Both the position numbers and the translations under genes were made by a program. Source: a virus. Taken from it: a stretch of 41,102 bases of DNA. The stretch is taken from the IMG/VR virus record IMGVR_UViG_3300020439_000020, positions 1 through 41,102 of that record. One strand, given 5' to 3'. The first letter of the stretch is position 1. Each line of letters begins with the position of its first letter. Below the pieces are notes generated by a model, which saw nothing but the letters and a program-made list of their open reading frames with translations, did no database searches and had not been told where the DNA came from. Below, one piece after another: positions 40,878 through 41,102 of the stretch.

Positions 40878-41102
40878 TTCAAGGAAAAAACCTGCTAGAA
40901 AACCTATTAACGCCAAAACTAAAGCAACGCTTCAAAAGAAAGCTAAGAACTCTAAATATACGTACGGTCAGTTGGCGGCTGTATACAGGCGTGGACAGGG
41001 TGCTTATCTTTCTTCGGGAAGTAAATCAGCTTCTATGGCAGCTTGGGCTATGGGTAGAGTTAACTCTTTTATTAGGGGTGGTCATTCTCAAGATAATGAT
41101 TT
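40855..41102 (+). CDS. Basic phage protein with WAMGRVNSFIRGG motif, copy 2 (3' truncated)
   Basis: 82 codons to the window edge from ATG 40855 (GGAGAGTTTAA upstream). Matches 1241-1510 with a six-residue insertion in the lysine-rich start. The last 77 bases are identical to 1394-1470, so joining at 1471 would complete the frame in register: the next residues would be LKRKGKSRAKKKK. Confidence 0.75.
   Translation, partial: MPPKKKSSSRKKPARKPINAKTKATLQKKAKNSKYTYGQLAAVYRRGQGAYLSSGSKSASMAAWAMGRVNSFIRGGHSQDND
41026..41102 (+). repeat. 77-base exact repeat at window end (copy 2)
   Basis: Identical to 1394-1470. If it is a closure overlap, the circular unit would be 1471-41102, 39632 bases, with 1-1470 left over as a branch. 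Confidence 0.9.

Overview
The window is a tailed double-stranded DNA phage genome, or most of one. It is AT-rich, gene-dense and almost free of gaps in the virion half, with genes chained by TAATG or ATGA stop/start overlaps. TerL, portal, an HK97-type major capsid protein, a virion lysozyme, tail fibres and an r1t-type holin are recognisable. I see no tail sheath, tail tube or tape-measure gene of the usual kind, and very large proteins lie between portal and capsid, so a short-tailed (podovirus-like) particle is my best inference. The low GC, a Thr/Ser-rich linker in a secreted protein, the r1t holin and marine-type tail-fibre motifs suggest a marine host. A low-GC actinobacterium is possible but the sequence does not prove it. 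There is no integrase, so a lytic lifestyle is likely.

Layout: (1) 1-2153, small genes upstream of terL: a truncated Glu-rich protein, a two-helix membrane protein, a tiny Cys protein, Lys/Arg-rich proteins and a HiPIP-like four-Cys protein. (2) 2147-17704, head module: terL, portal, large internal virion proteins, GH24 lysozyme, a strong promoter with a structured leader, scaffold and major capsid. (3) 17774-26248, tail and fibre module with several tandem paralogues and a cupredoxin-like domain on a fibre. (4) 26264-29719, lysis and envelope cassette: small membrane proteins, a 645-aa secreted Glu-rich protein, a DUF5675-type protein and the holin, closed by a terminator. (5) 29778-38959, mostly minus strand: a Rad52-like annealing protein, a GIY-YIG-like endonuclease with many zinc fingers, and about 20 very small genes; one metallophosphatase lies on the plus strand. 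(6) 38960-39925, a divergent control region full of inverted repeats. (7) 39926-41102, rightward: a PD-(D/E)XK-like nuclease and a second copy of the small basic genes seen at the left end.

The points most worth following: a 687-base non-coding stretch (36255-36941) holding three long hairpins. Their arms show compensatory changes, and all six imperfect positions are G-U pairs only if the minus strand is the RNA. There is a possible pseudoknotted leader before the capsid operon. An exact 77-base match between 1394-1470 and the last 77 bases suggests that the genome closes at about 39.6 kb and that bases 1-1470 are an alternative or duplicated branch. No DNA polymerase, primase, helicase, SSB or integrase is recognisable, so replication presumably relies on the host plus the annealing protein and nucleases.
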